From contig JAWXCM010000065.1 in NCBI GenBank assembly GCA_034408745.1, positions 1 to 33,218 on the forward strand: a stretch of 33,218 nucleotides of DNA, written 5' to 3'. The stretch's first letter is position 1; every line of letters begins with the position of its first letter. The DNA comes from JAWXCM01 sp034408745. Lineage in GTDB: Bacteria > Acidobacteriota > Terriglobia > Bryobacterales > Bryobacteraceae. The notes below the pieces were generated by a model. The model searched no databases, was not told the DNA's origin, and saw only the letters and a list, made by a program, of their open reading frames with translations. Shown piece after piece: positions 8,057 to 16,791 of this stretch. The translations under genes and the position numbers were made by a program.

Positions 8057-9034
8057 ATGGCTCGCCGGGTTGCATTCTGGTTGTGTCTCCTTAGCGCATT
8101 AGCAGGCGCACAAAGCAGCGAAGTCAAAGTCCTGGGCGGACCCTGTCAGGGCGAGACACCCGGAGCGGTCCCGGGCTGGCACGATCTGGTTAGGCGCCAG
8201 ATGCAGGAACAGCGTCGCGGGAACGTGGACGCCGCGGTGAACCTCGCGAAACAGATCGTTCGGGGAGCATGTGCAAACGAGCACTGGTGGCTCAGGCTGG
8301 CCGAGTTGCTGGCAGAAACCGGACACCCTGAGGACTCCATTCTGGCGCTTGATGCGTTACACGGCCGAAGCAGTCACGCGGTCACCGAGCGCCTGCGTTC
8401 AAAGGATTCTCCGCTTCGCAAGCTCGCCGGGACCCGCAAGTTCCAGACGTCTGCTTTGGCGGCCGGTATCGAGGTGCAGGAGGGAGCTCGCCGAAAACGG
8501 GTGGCCGAAGCGCGGGCGCGACTTGAGAATGTGGCGGCTCCGCCCGGGAATTACGTCGCACGGCGTGCGTGTCCGTTTGAGTGCTGCAGGTTCGGCAAAT
8601 GGAAGGTCACGGAAGACACAGCACTGTACGACAAAGCTGGCGGGACAGTGGTGGTCGGCAGGCTGACGAAAGGGCAGTCAGTGACTGCATTGACGGGCGA
8701 GGTGCACCTTCGTCCAGTCCCGGTTCGGGCACACGCAGGCACTGTGCCGGGTGGCGTGGTGTTGCATGAAGGGCAGATCGTCTTTCTGCTCGACCACCTC
8801 GGCGAAGGCTACCGGCACATTTGGATGGACGGCAAGATTGTGTCAGGATTCGACGGCGTGCGCCGGCTGTGCCCTGCTTTCTCGGTGGATTGCTGGGGCG
8901 AGTTCCTGGAAGACGAGAGTGACGTCGAATCGAGGCCTCCACACGTCTGGTGGGTCAGGATTCGGCTTGGGGCCGGGGCCGCCGGATGGACCCGTGAGAC
9001 CGGCCATTTCAGCGGGGCTGATGGCTGCGGCTAA
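8057..9034 (+). CDS. Exported protein with a C-terminal SH3-like domain, function unknown
   Basis: The 325-residue product starts with a signal peptide (cleavage near AGAQS, residues 17-20). Residues 40-160 are helical and charged, possibly a pair of TPR-like helices (VNLAKQIVRGAC, WWLRLAELLAETGHPEDSILAL). Residues 171-177 (ACPFECC) open a domain with KWKVTEDTALYDKAGG, LTKGQSVTALTGEVHLRP, and an end with WWVRIRLGAGAAGWTRE and HFSGADGCG. That pattern resembles bacterial SH3-type domains and a cysteine-framed hypothetical family seen in soil bacteria. Six or more cysteines suggest disulfides after export. No clear ribosome binding site. Stands alone between a pseudogene and a minus-strand hypothetical gene. 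Confidence 0.75.
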   Translation: MARRVAFWLCLLSALAGAQSSEVKVLGGPCQGETPGAVPGWHDLVRRQMQEQRRGNVDAAVNLAKQIVRGACANEHWWLRLAELLAETGHPEDSILALDALHGRSSHAVTERLRSKDSPLRKLAGTRKFQTSALAAGIEVQEGARRKRVAEARARLENVAAPPGNYVARRACPFECCRFGKWKVTEDTALYDKAGGTVVVGRLTKGQSVTALTGEVHLRPVPVRAHAGTVPGGVVLHEGQIVFLLDHLGEGYRHIWMDGKIVSGFDGVRRLCPAFSVDCWGEFLEDESDVESRPPHVWWVRIRLGAGAAGWTRETGHFSGADGCG

Positions 9035-9062
9035 ACCCCGGCGAACGGCATTCGCTTTCGTG

Positions 9063-9380
9063 TTACTTCGATATCAACCGGCTCCGGAGCAATTCGTAGA
9101 GCGATTCGCTGATCGCCCGACCCGATTCCCGGACAGTAATCTGGAGCTTTCCATCCGGCCCCCGAACGCGCTTCGTTGCGGTAATCGACTCGGGGGCGAA
9201 CTCGTCCTCACCTTCGACGGTAGTTCCCTGATCCATCTTCACCGGGAAGGTCATTTGGCTCCGGCGGTCGACGCCTGGGACGCTGTCCATGAAACGTCCC
9301 GCTTCCGGCGTCGAGCGGAAACTGTTGACGCGACCCGTGGCTGCCTGATAAAGATATGCACACAACCTGGAGGTTTCCAT
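9063..9380 (-). CDS. Small hypothetical protein, divergent from the enolase-superfamily gene
   Basis: The frame gives up to 105 residues. The downstream part (FMDSVPGVDRRSQMTFPVKM, then EDEFAPESITATKRV, then GPDGKLQITVRESGRAISE) reads like a genuine soluble protein and has the GC-rich third positions of the neighbouring genes. I recognise no family. The longest start (ATG 9380) shares its bases with the ATG of the plus-strand neighbour (CATG at 9378-9381), which would leave no room for promoters; the internal ATG of FMDSV or QMTF may be the true start. It could also be the antisense of an untranslated leader. Confidence 0.45.
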   Translation of the reverse strand: METSRLCAYLYQAATGRVNSFRSTPEAGRFMDSVPGVDRRSQMTFPVKMDQGTTVEGEDEFAPESITATKRVRGPDGKLQITVRESGRAISESLYELLRSRLISK

Positions 9381-10632
9381 GAAGACCGACCGCCGTCATT
9401 TTCTCTCCGCAGCCGCCGCTGGCACACTCGCCTCGAGCGCGCTCGGTGCCGAGACGGTTAACGACCGTTACCGCAAGCTCGACGCGATTCTGCAAAGCCC
9501 CGTACTGAAGAAGCAACTCTTCAGGACGCCCGTCATTATCGAGAGCGTGGAGCTGCTCCGGCTCAACAACGGCTACATCTGCCGGGTGCGTTCGAAAGAC
9601 GGCGCCGAAGGCATGGCCGTCGCTCACACTGGCATGAGCACACTGTTTCCGATATTTCTGAAGAATATCCAGCCATTTTTTATCGGAAAGGATGCCCGCG
9701 AGCTCGACGTTATTCTGGAAAAGATCTATATTTACCAGTTCAATTTTCGCCTGAACGGCATGGCTTTGGGCCTGCCGCTGGCGACCGCCGAGTTCGCCAT
9801 CCTCGACATGCTTGGGCGAATCGCGGCCAAACCGGTGGCCCAGTTGATCGGCGAGGTGCATAACCCCGAGGTCGGTCTGTACATGGCGACCGAGTGGCGT
9901 GAGAAGCCTGTTGACGAGTCGATTGCGCTGATCAGCAAGGCATTTCACTCGCACGAACTGCGGGCGCTGAAGATCAAGATCGGCGGCCTGATGTTCATGA
10001 CGACGGATATGAACGCCGTCGGGCCTCCGGGACGGACGGAGAAGATGATCCCACTGGTGCGCAAGACGTTCGGCGACAAGGTGGCACTCTACGCGGACTC
10101 CAACAGCTTCTACCCGGTTGCCGAAGCGATCCGTGTTGGCAAGCTGCTGGAGGAGTACAAATTCCGCTACTTCGAAGAGCCCGTCATGTTCGACCGCGTG
10201 GAAGAGATCAAGCAGGTAGCGGACGCACTGACGATACCGATCGCAAACGGCGAACAGGATTATAACTACCATGGCTTCCGCTGGCTGCTCGCGCATGATG
10301 GTCTCGAAATCGTACAACCGGATAACTACTACTTTGGCGGTCTCATTCGGTCCATGAAGGTGGCTCGTATGGCGGCTGCCTGCGGGAAACAATGCGTGCC
10401 GCACATGTCCGGAGGCGGACTGGGGAACGTCTACAACGTCCAGTTTGTGTCTGCCCTGCCGAACGCCGGCGAGCACCACGAATTCAAGGAGATCGGCACG
10501 AACATACGGTTCGAATGCAAGACCTCGACTTTGAAGATTGCGAACGGGAAGATCAAGGTCCCGACCGGCCCCGGGTTCGGAGTGGATTTCGATCCCGACT
10601 GGGTCGCGAAGCATCAACCCGTAAAGCTCTGA
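9379..10632 (+). CDS. Tat-exported enolase-superfamily enzyme (mandelate racemase/muconate-lactonizing type)
   Basis: The 417-residue product begins with a twin-arginine signal (RRHFLSAAAAGTLASSALGA). The lid domain covers about 48-150 and the barrel about 160-400. Catalytic residues of the superfamily can be placed: the KxK pair K198/K200 (LKIKIGG), metal ligands D240 (YADSN), E266 or E267 (YFEEPV) and E292 (NGEQD), and H342 (PHMSGGG) on the opposite side. The family abstracts a proton alpha to a carboxylate; typical substrates are acid sugars, mandelate or muconolactones. Export of such an enzyme is uncommon outside Acidobacteriota and Planctomycetes. GGAGG at 9369-9373 lies 5 bases before the ATG. 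The substrate cannot be inferred. Confidence 0.93.
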   Translation: MKTDRRHFLSAAAAGTLASSALGAETVNDRYRKLDAILQSPVLKKQLFRTPVIIESVELLRLNNGYICRVRSKDGAEGMAVAHTGMSTLFPIFLKNIQPFFIGKDARELDVILEKIYIYQFNFRLNGMALGLPLATAEFAILDMLGRIAAKPVAQLIGEVHNPEVGLYMATEWREKPVDESIALISKAFHSHELRALKIKIGGLMFMTTDMNAVGPPGRTEKMIPLVRKTFGDKVALYADSNSFYPVAEAIRVGKLLEEYKFRYFEEPVMFDRVEEIKQVADALTIPIANGEQDYNYHGFRWLLAHDGLEIVQPDNYYFGGLIRSMKVARMAAACGKQCVPHMSGGGLGNVYNVQFVSALPNAGEHHEFKEIGTNIRFECKTSTLKIANGKIKVPTGPGFGVDFDPDWVAKHQPVKL

Positions 10633-10657
10633 CGCATCTCTGTGGGGCGGTGGGCGA

Positions 10658-10786
10658 TCAGGAATCTACTCTTTCCGGTTCCGACTGATCCTCCGCCTCG
10701 CGGTCGATCCGATCCTCGCGGTCCTTTGGCTTTTCCTGTTCGCGGCGCTTCTCGCGTTCTTCGCGTTCTTCCCGACCGTCGCTCAT
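10658..10786 (-). CDS. 42-residue highly charged microprotein
   Basis: ATG 10786 follows a perfect AGGAGG (10796-10791, 4 bases upstream on the minus strand). The product is 42 residues of which about two thirds are E, D, R or K, in an ERE/EKRRE/DRED pattern predicted to be one long helix or disordered. It has no cysteine, no aromatic residue and no hydrophobic core. Codons end mostly in G or C. The gene sits between the convergent or parallel neighbours with its own upstream gap of about 100 bases. The ribosome binding site is the main evidence that it is real. No function can be proposed. Confidence 0.6.
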   Translation of the reverse strand: MSDGREEREEREKRREQEKPKDREDRIDREAEDQSEPERVDS

Positions 10787-10883
10787 TGGCCCTCCTGTTC
10801 CGAGTGTATGCGTCATCGCAGGCCGTTGACCACTCCTGCCTTGCGCACTACACTGACAAGTAGTGCTGAATTGTTTCCGTTTG

Positions 10884-11963
10884 ATGACACCTGGACTTCT
10901 GGTCTTTTCCCTTTTGCTTATTCCACTCCTCGCTACTGCCGGCGAATCGGCTGCGGAGGTGGATGCGCTGATTGAAGCCGGCCACTGGAAGCGGGTGCGC
11001 GGCATCGCCGAGGCGCAAGTCAAGTCCGATGCCAACAATGCGCAGGCGCACTTCTGGCTTGCCAAAGTTTTGCCGGGGTTCAACGACTTCGATAGCGCGC
11101 TCGCGCATGCTGAAAAGGCCGTTGCGCTTGCGGGGAACAACGCTGCGTATCACGGCCAGCTTGCCGAGGTGTGCGCTCTGATTGCGGACCGTTCGTCCGC
11201 CGTCAAGGGCTTTACGTTTGTGCGCCGCATGCGGAAGGAAATCGACGCGGCTCTCGCGATCAACGCACGACACACGGACACGCTGCTGGTGGACATGATG
11301 TTCAGCTTCAAGGCGCCGGGGATCGCAGGTGGCGACAGGAAGAAAGCGTTTCAAATTGCGGACCGCATTCAGAGCATTTCGCCGGAATGGGGATATCTGG
11401 CGCATGCCCGACTGCTGCAGGACGGCACGGACGACAAGACAACCGAGCAGATGCTGCTGAATGCCGTGAAGGCCTCGCCATCCTTCTACCGAGCACGTGC
11501 GTCGCTGGCTCGATTCTATTGCTGTACCGCGCAGCAGAAGCGGCCCGACCGGGCCGAAAGCGCGGCACTCCAGGCTGTGTCCGCCGATCCCGCGGCAACA
11601 CCGGCTTATGAGGTGCTGGCGAGGATCTACGCGCAGCAGGAGCGCTGGGCGGAGCTCGACAAGCTGCTGCAGCGCGCCGAGCACGCGGTGCCCGACGATT
11701 TCGCTCCCTACTATGCCGCTGCGCAGGGTTGCTTCGATGTGGGTAAGGACTTCGAGCGAGGACGTAGCTACCTGACGCGTTATCTGGGACAGCCGGTGGA
11801 GGGCCGCCAGCCGACGCATGCGGAGGGCCGGTGGCTGCTTGCCCGCATGTATGAGAAAGAAGGGCGGCGTGCCGATGCGGTGCGAGAGCTCGAGATGGCA
11901 GTGCGCCAGGATCCGCTGCTGGACGGCGCAAAGAAAGATCTGAAGCGGCTTCGCCATGGCTGA
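10884..11963 (+). CDS. Exported TPR-repeat protein
   Basis: The 359-residue product (ATG 10884; a GTG at 10863 is also in frame) starts with a signal peptide, MTPGLLVFSLLLIPLLATA. The rest is built of TPR-like helix pairs, for example NAQAHFWLAKVLPGFNDFDS, AEKAVALAGNNAAYHGQLAE, PATPAYEVLARIY-type helices around 240, and EGRWLLARMYEKEGRRADAV near the end. Such proteins are periplasmic scaffolds. It converges with the DUF1552 gene, leaving a gap of only six bases between the two stops. A specific role is not visible. Confidence 0.85.
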   Translation: MTPGLLVFSLLLIPLLATAGESAAEVDALIEAGHWKRVRGIAEAQVKSDANNAQAHFWLAKVLPGFNDFDSALAHAEKAVALAGNNAAYHGQLAEVCALIADRSSAVKGFTFVRRMRKEIDAALAINARHTDTLLVDMMFSFKAPGIAGGDRKKAFQIADRIQSISPEWGYLAHARLLQDGTDDKTTEQMLLNAVKASPSFYRARASLARFYCCTAQQKRPDRAESAALQAVSADPAATPAYEVLARIYAQQERWAELDKLLQRAEHAVPDDFAPYYAAAQGCFDVGKDFERGRSYLTRYLGQPVEGRQPTHAEGRWLLARMYEKEGRRADAVRELEMAVRQDPLLDGAKKDLKRLRHG

Positions 11964-11969
11964 ATCGCG

Positions 11970-13280
11970 CTACGCCAGTTCCAGGCCTGTGAGTCGTCCG
12001 CTGCTGCTGCCGAAGGCGTCGGTTTCGATTCCCATGCGCTGCATCATGCTCACGAACAGGTTGCAGAGTGGGGCATTGTTGTCGCGGCGAAAAACAATGT
12101 GCTGGCCGTGCTTAAAGCCTCCACCGGCAAGCAGGATGGGCAGGTTAGTGTTGTCGTGGATGTTCGCGTCTCCCATACTGCTTCCATAGAACACCATGGT
12201 GCGGTCGAGCAGGCGGTCGCCATTCTCCTTCTTCGCCGCGAGGCTCGCAAGCGTCTTGGTTAGGAGTGCCATCTGGTTGCGGTCGATCTCCTGCAACTGC
12301 CGGACCTTGTCCTCCGCCTGGCCATGATGGCTGAGTCCGTGATAGCTCTCCGTCGAACTGGTTGTCTCACTGAGTCGGAGCGCCGGAGTGACGAAGGCGT
12401 CGGCCATCAGCGTCACGATGCGGGTGGAGTCCGATTCCAGCGCCAGTTGCGCCATTGCGAGCATCAGATCGAACTTTTCGAAGAACAGCTTCTTGTCCTG
12501 GATGTCGGCGGGAGGCGGCTGGGTGGCGGCTGGCTTTGGCTTCGTTTCCCAGGCTCGCGCGGTCTGCAGACGCTCCTCTACTTCGCGCACTGACGTCACA
12601 TATTGGTCCAGCCGGGCCTTGTCGTCCGATCCCAGTCCACGGCTGAATCGTTTGGTTTCATCGAGCAGTGTGTCGAGGATGCTGCCGCGTTTTTCCAGCC
12701 TGTGAAGCTGGCGGGCCACGGCCTCCCTGTCGCCCTGCACAAACATTCGTTCATACAGCTTCGGCGCGCTGTCCTCTGCTGGCAGCAGCACGCCGTCGCG
12801 CGTCCAGGAGAGGCTGCGGTTGCCCTTGTCGATGTTGACCCCGAGATTCAGTGTGGGGAACCGCGTCACCTGTCCGAGCTTTTCGGCGGCGAACTGGTCG
12901 AAAGAAATCGAGTTACGGAAGCCGCTCTTGAAGGCTCCGCGGGCCGCTGTGAGCAGGCAGTTGTCGGCGCTGTGTCCGCCCGTGACGCCGGGGTGCGAGA
13001 GTCCGCTGAAGACGGTGAACTCGCTCCGCTGTTCGGCTAAGGCGGTGAGGTACGGCGACAGTTGGTAGTCCTTCCCCGCTCCGACCGGGAAGAAGTACTT
13101 CGGCAGCACGCCGAGATTATTGGAGATGATGAGCATCCGCCTCGGCGGCTCTGCCTTCGACTGCCCGAACAGCGGGGTCATGCAGTCGAGCATCGGCAGC
13201 GCGAGGGTTACCCCGGCGCCTCGCAAAAAGGAGCGGCGCGGGAGTGGACGGGCGGCGATATGGGGTGCTTTGTTGCTCAC
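11970..13280 (-). CDS. Tat-exported DUF1552 protein
   Basis: The 436-residue product begins with a twin-arginine signal, LPRRSFLRGAGVTLALPML. Typical DUF1552 segments follow: RMLIISNNLGVLPKYFFP, FTVFSGLSHPGVTGGHSADN, SISFDQFAAEKLG, YHGLSHHGQAEDK, and TMVFYGSSMGDANIHDNTNL near the end. The fold resembles the alkaline-phosphatase-like DUF1501/sulfatase group, with several histidines and aspartates that could bind metal. The role of DUF1552 is unknown. It is almost always next to a DUF1592-type gene, as here: its GTG start (13280) overlaps the TGA of that gene as GTGA, so the two are translationally coupled. Exports folded, which suggests a cofactor. Confidence 0.92.
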   Translation of the reverse strand: MSNKAPHIAARPLPRRSFLRGAGVTLALPMLDCMTPLFGQSKAEPPRRMLIISNNLGVLPKYFFPVGAGKDYQLSPYLTALAEQRSEFTVFSGLSHPGVTGGHSADNCLLTAARGAFKSGFRNSISFDQFAAEKLGQVTRFPTLNLGVNIDKGNRSLSWTRDGVLLPAEDSAPKLYERMFVQGDREAVARQLHRLEKRGSILDTLLDETKRFSRGLGSDDKARLDQYVTSVREVEERLQTARAWETKPKPAATQPPPADIQDKKLFFEKFDLMLAMAQLALESDSTRIVTLMADAFVTPALRLSETTSSTESYHGLSHHGQAEDKVRQLQEIDRNQMALLTKTLASLAAKKENGDRLLDRTMVFYGSSMGDANIHDNTNLPILLAGGGFKHGQHIVFRRDNNAPLCNLFVSMMQRMGIETDAFGSSSGRLTGLELA

Positions 13281-15751
13281 TTCAGTTCTCCCTGAAAGAC
13301 TCTGCTGCGGACCAGGGCGTGGACCAGATCACGCGTGCGGTACCCGTCTGGGGCGCAGGCATCCAGCATCTTTTCGATCTCCGCGCGATCCGAGAATCGA
13401 ACCGGCGTTCCAGTCGCATATACCGTAAATTGTCGCAGGACATTGCGCGCCAGCTGGCGGGGATTCGCGGCGAAGATCGCCTTCAGCTCGCCCACATCGC
13501 GGAAGGATCGGCCGTCGGCCAGAGTACCGCTGGCATCGACTGGGCCTGCGAGTGTGTAGGCGAAGTCGTGCCCCGTGTGGTCGATTCCGCTGACCCGCTT
13601 ACCTTCCGCAGTGCCGCGGTAGTGCGTCCGCCAGTGGCCGGTGACGTCGAAGTTCTCCAGCGCCAGCCCGGGCGGATCGAATTTGGCGTGACAGGAGGCA
13701 CAGGTGCTGGATTTGGTGTGCATCGCCAGCAGATCGCGAATGGTCTTGGCGCCGCGAATGTCGGGCTCCACCGCAGGGACTCCTGGCGGCGGAGGCGGGG
13801 GCGGTTCTCCGAGGATGCGGTCCGTGATCCATGCGCCACGAAGGACGGGGGACGTGGACGTGCCATGGGCCGTGACCTTCAGAATCGCTCCCTGCGTCAG
13901 GAGGCCGCCGAGAGGGCTGCCCTTCGGCACCGGGCTCCGGCGCATGGCTGCTCCGAACACCGGCTCAAAGTCATAGTGTTTCGCCAGCCGTTCGTTGACG
14001 TAGAGGAAGTCCGACTGGACCAGATTCCTGACGGGCAGATTCTCCCTCACCATGGCGGTGAGGAACAGCAGCGTCTCGCGTTCCATGGAATCGACCAGGT
14101 ACTCATCCAGCTGGTATTCGGGATAGAGACGCTTGTCCGGATCTTCGCGGCGGAGGTGGCGGAGATCGAGCCAGTAGTCCGCGAAGTTCTTCACGAAGCG
14201 GTCGAAGGCGGGGCCGTCGATCAGGCGGTCGGTCTGGCTACGCAGTATGCCCGGATCGCGGAGGCGGCTCTCGATCAATTTGGCGTCAGGCCTGGAGTTC
14301 GTGAGGAAGTGTGAAAGCCGGTCGGCCACGGTGAAGTTGTCGTTCGGCTCGCGCAGATACAGGAAGAGGTCTGAACAGAGGAAGGCCTGATAGCCGGCCA
14401 GCATCGCTTCCGTAAAGGGCTCGTTGCGACCGAGGCCTGCGAACACCAGCTGCTCGAACTTCCGCGCCGCTTCTTCCGGCACCGGGCCGCGCGCGGCGGA
14501 CTGCATGAATCGACGCAGCAGACGGCTGGCTTCGCGGCGGGGCTCAGAGGGCGCGGGTGAAACGCCGAGGCCGTCGAACAGGACGCGGTGGCTGGGCGGG
14601 GGCCACGTCGATGGCGGAATCGGCCCTTCAATCTCGATCCACTGGAACGCGACTCCGGGCTGTCCATCGGGCGGGAGTGGCGGATACCGGTACGAGCCGG
14701 TTCTTCCCTGCGCGTCGACCTGAGGCACTGGCAATCCGAGAAGGCCGTACTCGACGGTCTGGCCCGCGTTCAGGGGCACCGTGGTTTCGTAGACCTTCAT
14801 CCCGGGCTGGATCTCGAGGATACCGCCGACCGACTTCACGTCCTCGGCGATATCGTGATTCGTCGGACGGCGGGAGCGGAACGTCATGGGCACAGCGTGC
14901 TTTGCATCGGACACGTGATAGTCCGCATGCTGGAGGACGGCGCGGGCGGAGAATCGAACGCGATACTCACCGGCGTGCTTCGCTGCGAAGCCGCGGGGAA
15001 ACGCTCCGTACGGCCAGCCGGGCGAGCGGAACAGCCCCATCTCGACCGACTCGGAGAGTTCCTTCGAGATGGGTGTCCAACGCTCCTGCTGCACGTTGAC
15101 GCCCTTGTTGTCCCTGATGAAGTACATGGAGCGTATGGTGCCGGTGCTGCGGAAGCCGGGGAACAGGTTGGTGCCGGAGGTACGGAATGTGGTGACGGGG
15201 GGCGGCGCCGCGGTGGAGGCGATGGCCTGGCGGAGTGCGGCTTCGGAAGCGTCGAGGTAAGCCGACAGCTGGACGCGCGACATATCGAGGGTTTCCGAGA
15301 CCTTGTTGAAATGATGTGCCTCGCGATCTTCGGGGAGCATGTCGCGAATGTCGAGGTACGGAAGGCGCAGGATGTCCTTCAGGTCCTGTTCGTACTCGTC
15401 GCGATTCAGGCGGCGCATGGGTCCGCGACCGTTTTTCGCGACGTCGGCGAGGTCGGCTTTGGCGATTCGTGGTGCGAGTTGGCGCAGCATATCCGCGCGG
15501 TCGGCGGCAGAGAATTCGACGCCCTTTGGTGGCATCTCGCCCTTCTCGATGCGGTCGTGAATCCGCACCCAGCGGTCCCGTGTGGCTCGGGTGGTGAGAT
15601 CGAACTGCAACGAGGTGAGGTCGAGTCCACCCTTCGCCGCAGTGCCGGAGTGACAGCCGAGGCACTTGCTGCCGATCGCCGTTTTGATCCCGGCAGGCAT
15701 CTGTGCGGTGGCGGGAAGCAGAAGGCTCCAGGCTATGATGAGCGCTCTCAA
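13277..15751 (-). CDS. Exported DUF1587/1595/1592/1588/1585 protein with two CxxCH haem motifs
   Basis: The 824-residue product has a short signal peptide (RALIIAWSLLLPATAQ) and directly a cytochrome-like motif, C30-L-G-C33-H34. Then come the DUF1587 region (MRRLNRDEYEQDLKDIL), DUF1595 and DUF1592 parts (FLTNSRPDAKLIESRL, LDLRHLRREDPDKRLYPEY), DUF1588 (GGLLTQGAILKVTAHGTSTSP) with the second motif C684-A-S-C687-H688, and DUF1585 at the end. These multi-domain proteins are abundant in Planctomycetes and Acidobacteria and their function is unknown; electron transfer on exported complex carbon is often suspected. The start is TTG 15751: GGAGG lies 8 bases upstream and the signal peptide begins right there, although the frame stays open to 16108. 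First gene of the pair with DUF1552. Confidence 0.92.
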   Translation of the reverse strand: MRALIIAWSLLLPATAQMPAGIKTAIGSKCLGCHSGTAAKGGLDLTSLQFDLTTRATRDRWVRIHDRIEKGEMPPKGVEFSAADRADMLRQLAPRIAKADLADVAKNGRGPMRRLNRDEYEQDLKDILRLPYLDIRDMLPEDREAHHFNKVSETLDMSRVQLSAYLDASEAALRQAIASTAAPPPVTTFRTSGTNLFPGFRSTGTIRSMYFIRDNKGVNVQQERWTPISKELSESVEMGLFRSPGWPYGAFPRGFAAKHAGEYRVRFSARAVLQHADYHVSDAKHAVPMTFRSRRPTNHDIAEDVKSVGGILEIQPGMKVYETTVPLNAGQTVEYGLLGLPVPQVDAQGRTGSYRYPPLPPDGQPGVAFQWIEIEGPIPPSTWPPPSHRVLFDGLGVSPAPSEPRREASRLLRRFMQSAARGPVPEEAARKFEQLVFAGLGRNEPFTEAMLAGYQAFLCSDLFLYLREPNDNFTVADRLSHFLTNSRPDAKLIESRLRDPGILRSQTDRLIDGPAFDRFVKNFADYWLDLRHLRREDPDKRLYPEYQLDEYLVDSMERETLLFLTAMVRENLPVRNLVQSDFLYVNERLAKHYDFEPVFGAAMRRSPVPKGSPLGGLLTQGAILKVTAHGTSTSPVLRGAWITDRILGEPPPPPPPGVPAVEPDIRGAKTIRDLLAMHTKSSTCASCHAKFDPPGLALENFDVTGHWRTHYRGTAEGKRVSGIDHTGHDFAYTLAGPVDASGTLADGRSFRDVGELKAIFAANPRQLARNVLRQFTVYATGTPVRFSDRAEIEKMLDACAPDGYRTRDLVHALVRSRVFQGELK

Positions 15752-15876
15752 GTTCCGTGCCTCCAACAAAGATCTTACTCTGAATTGGTTAGCATGATGC
15801 CTGGGGCGCGAATCCCGATATTCGACGGTGCGGAGGCAAGCGAGCAGCGGATGTGGCGCTTCTACGGTAAGCATGT

Positions 15877-16791
15877 TCACCTGCCGAGGCCTTTCGCAGG
15901 AGCAGGGTAGTGAAAGCCTCTGGATGCGAGCCGCGCCTGTTGCGGAGGCGTGGTGGGCGGCCGACTGGCGCTCCTCATCCGAGTGGTGGTACGGCGGCGG
16001 TCCTTGAGCCGCGCGTGGACTTCGGCGATGCGGGAGCAGTTCTGGCGGCTGATGGTGGATGTACGAACCGGGGGTCGGCGGCCGCGGCAACTGGGTTCGT
16101 TTCCGCATTTTTCTTTGGCTGGCCTGGCTCTTAACTGGGCGGCAGGCCGGAGTTGCTTACCAGTATTAAAGGGCGTGCTGATTTCTTTCCAGCAGTTTCC
16201 GCCACTTGCCTTGCCTGGTGCTGGCGCCGTGTCAGACCCAGCCGAGTCGGTGCTGGCGGGAGTCTGGTCGGCGCGGCGCCTTGCCTGCATGCGTTCGAGC
16301 TCTGTGGTGGCGCGTCCGATGATTCGCTGGAACCGGGCTTCCGCGCGTCCAGGAAAATCCATTTTCGCAATCGCTTTTTCGGCAATTCCGGTTAATGCGA
16401 GGCTGGTTCGCATGTCCTCGCCAAGAACCTCGAATTCGCCATCGACAGCAGCGCGCTCGCGTGCCATCTGCAATTCAATCGCTGCAGTTTCCATGCACAT
16501 AATGCGTGACATGCGCCAGCGGGCCTGGATAATGTCCAGGACCAGGTCTCCTTCGCGTACGCCGACAGGAGACCATTCGGCCATGTATTCGTTCAGGAGG
16601 TGATGGTACAGGCCGGTCGATTCGTTGCTCAACACGATGTTTTTCGTGTAGATTCCGTGGGTGGTGGCGTTTTGAGAGGAAGCGGCCTTCCCCTCCTCTG
16701 TCACTGGACCTTTGGATTTCGCGCCATTGCGGCGGGCGATTTCGGCGCGCTCCTCTGGGGTGCGCTTTGTGGTCTTCTTCTGGCTCGACAT
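15877..16791 (-). CDS. Conserved acidobacterial hypothetical protein, possibly frameshifted near its C-terminus
   Basis: From ATG 16791 the first 190 residues look genuine: KRTPEERAEIARRNGAKSKG, GKAASSQNATTHGIY (the N-A-x-x-H-G-x-Y motif typical of this family), then a helical core with ARWRMSRIMCMETAAIELQM and RFQRIIGRATTELERMQARR. After about residue 215 the frame turns into an Arg/Pro/Ser-rich stretch unlike a folded protein. A second minus frame ending at 16131 continues more plausibly with SARPLILVSNSGLPPS, so a frameshift near 16200-16230 is possible and the real gene may end at 16131. The family is often multicopy in these genomes and its role is unknown. AGGAGG lies 13 bases before the ATG, unusually far. 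Confidence 0.65.
   Translation of the reverse strand: MSSQKKTTKRTPEERAEIARRNGAKSKGPVTEEGKAASSQNATTHGIYTKNIVLSNESTGLYHHLLNEYMAEWSPVGVREGDLVLDIIQARWRMSRIMCMETAAIELQMARERAAVDGEFEVLGEDMRTSLALTGIAEKAIAKMDFPGRAEARFQRIIGRATTELERMQARRRADQTPASTDSAGSDTAPAPGKASGGNCWKEISTPFNTGKQLRPAAQLRARPAKEKCGNEPSCRGRRPPVRTSTISRQNCSRIAEVHARLKDRRRTTTRMRSASRPPTTPPQQARLASRGFHYPAPAKGLGR

Noticed and set aside
9208..10617. 469-codon open frame on the minus strand
   Set aside because: It is the antisense of the enolase-superfamily gene, whose catalytic residues and signal peptide are clear. The translation has no motifs.
10848..11957. 369-codon open frame on the minus strand
   Set aside because: Shadow of the TPR gene; the high GC content removes stop codons from the opposite strand.
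14588..15910. 440-codon open frame on the plus strand
   Set aside because: Shadow of the DUF1592-type gene, which has two CxxCH motifs and known domains in the right order.
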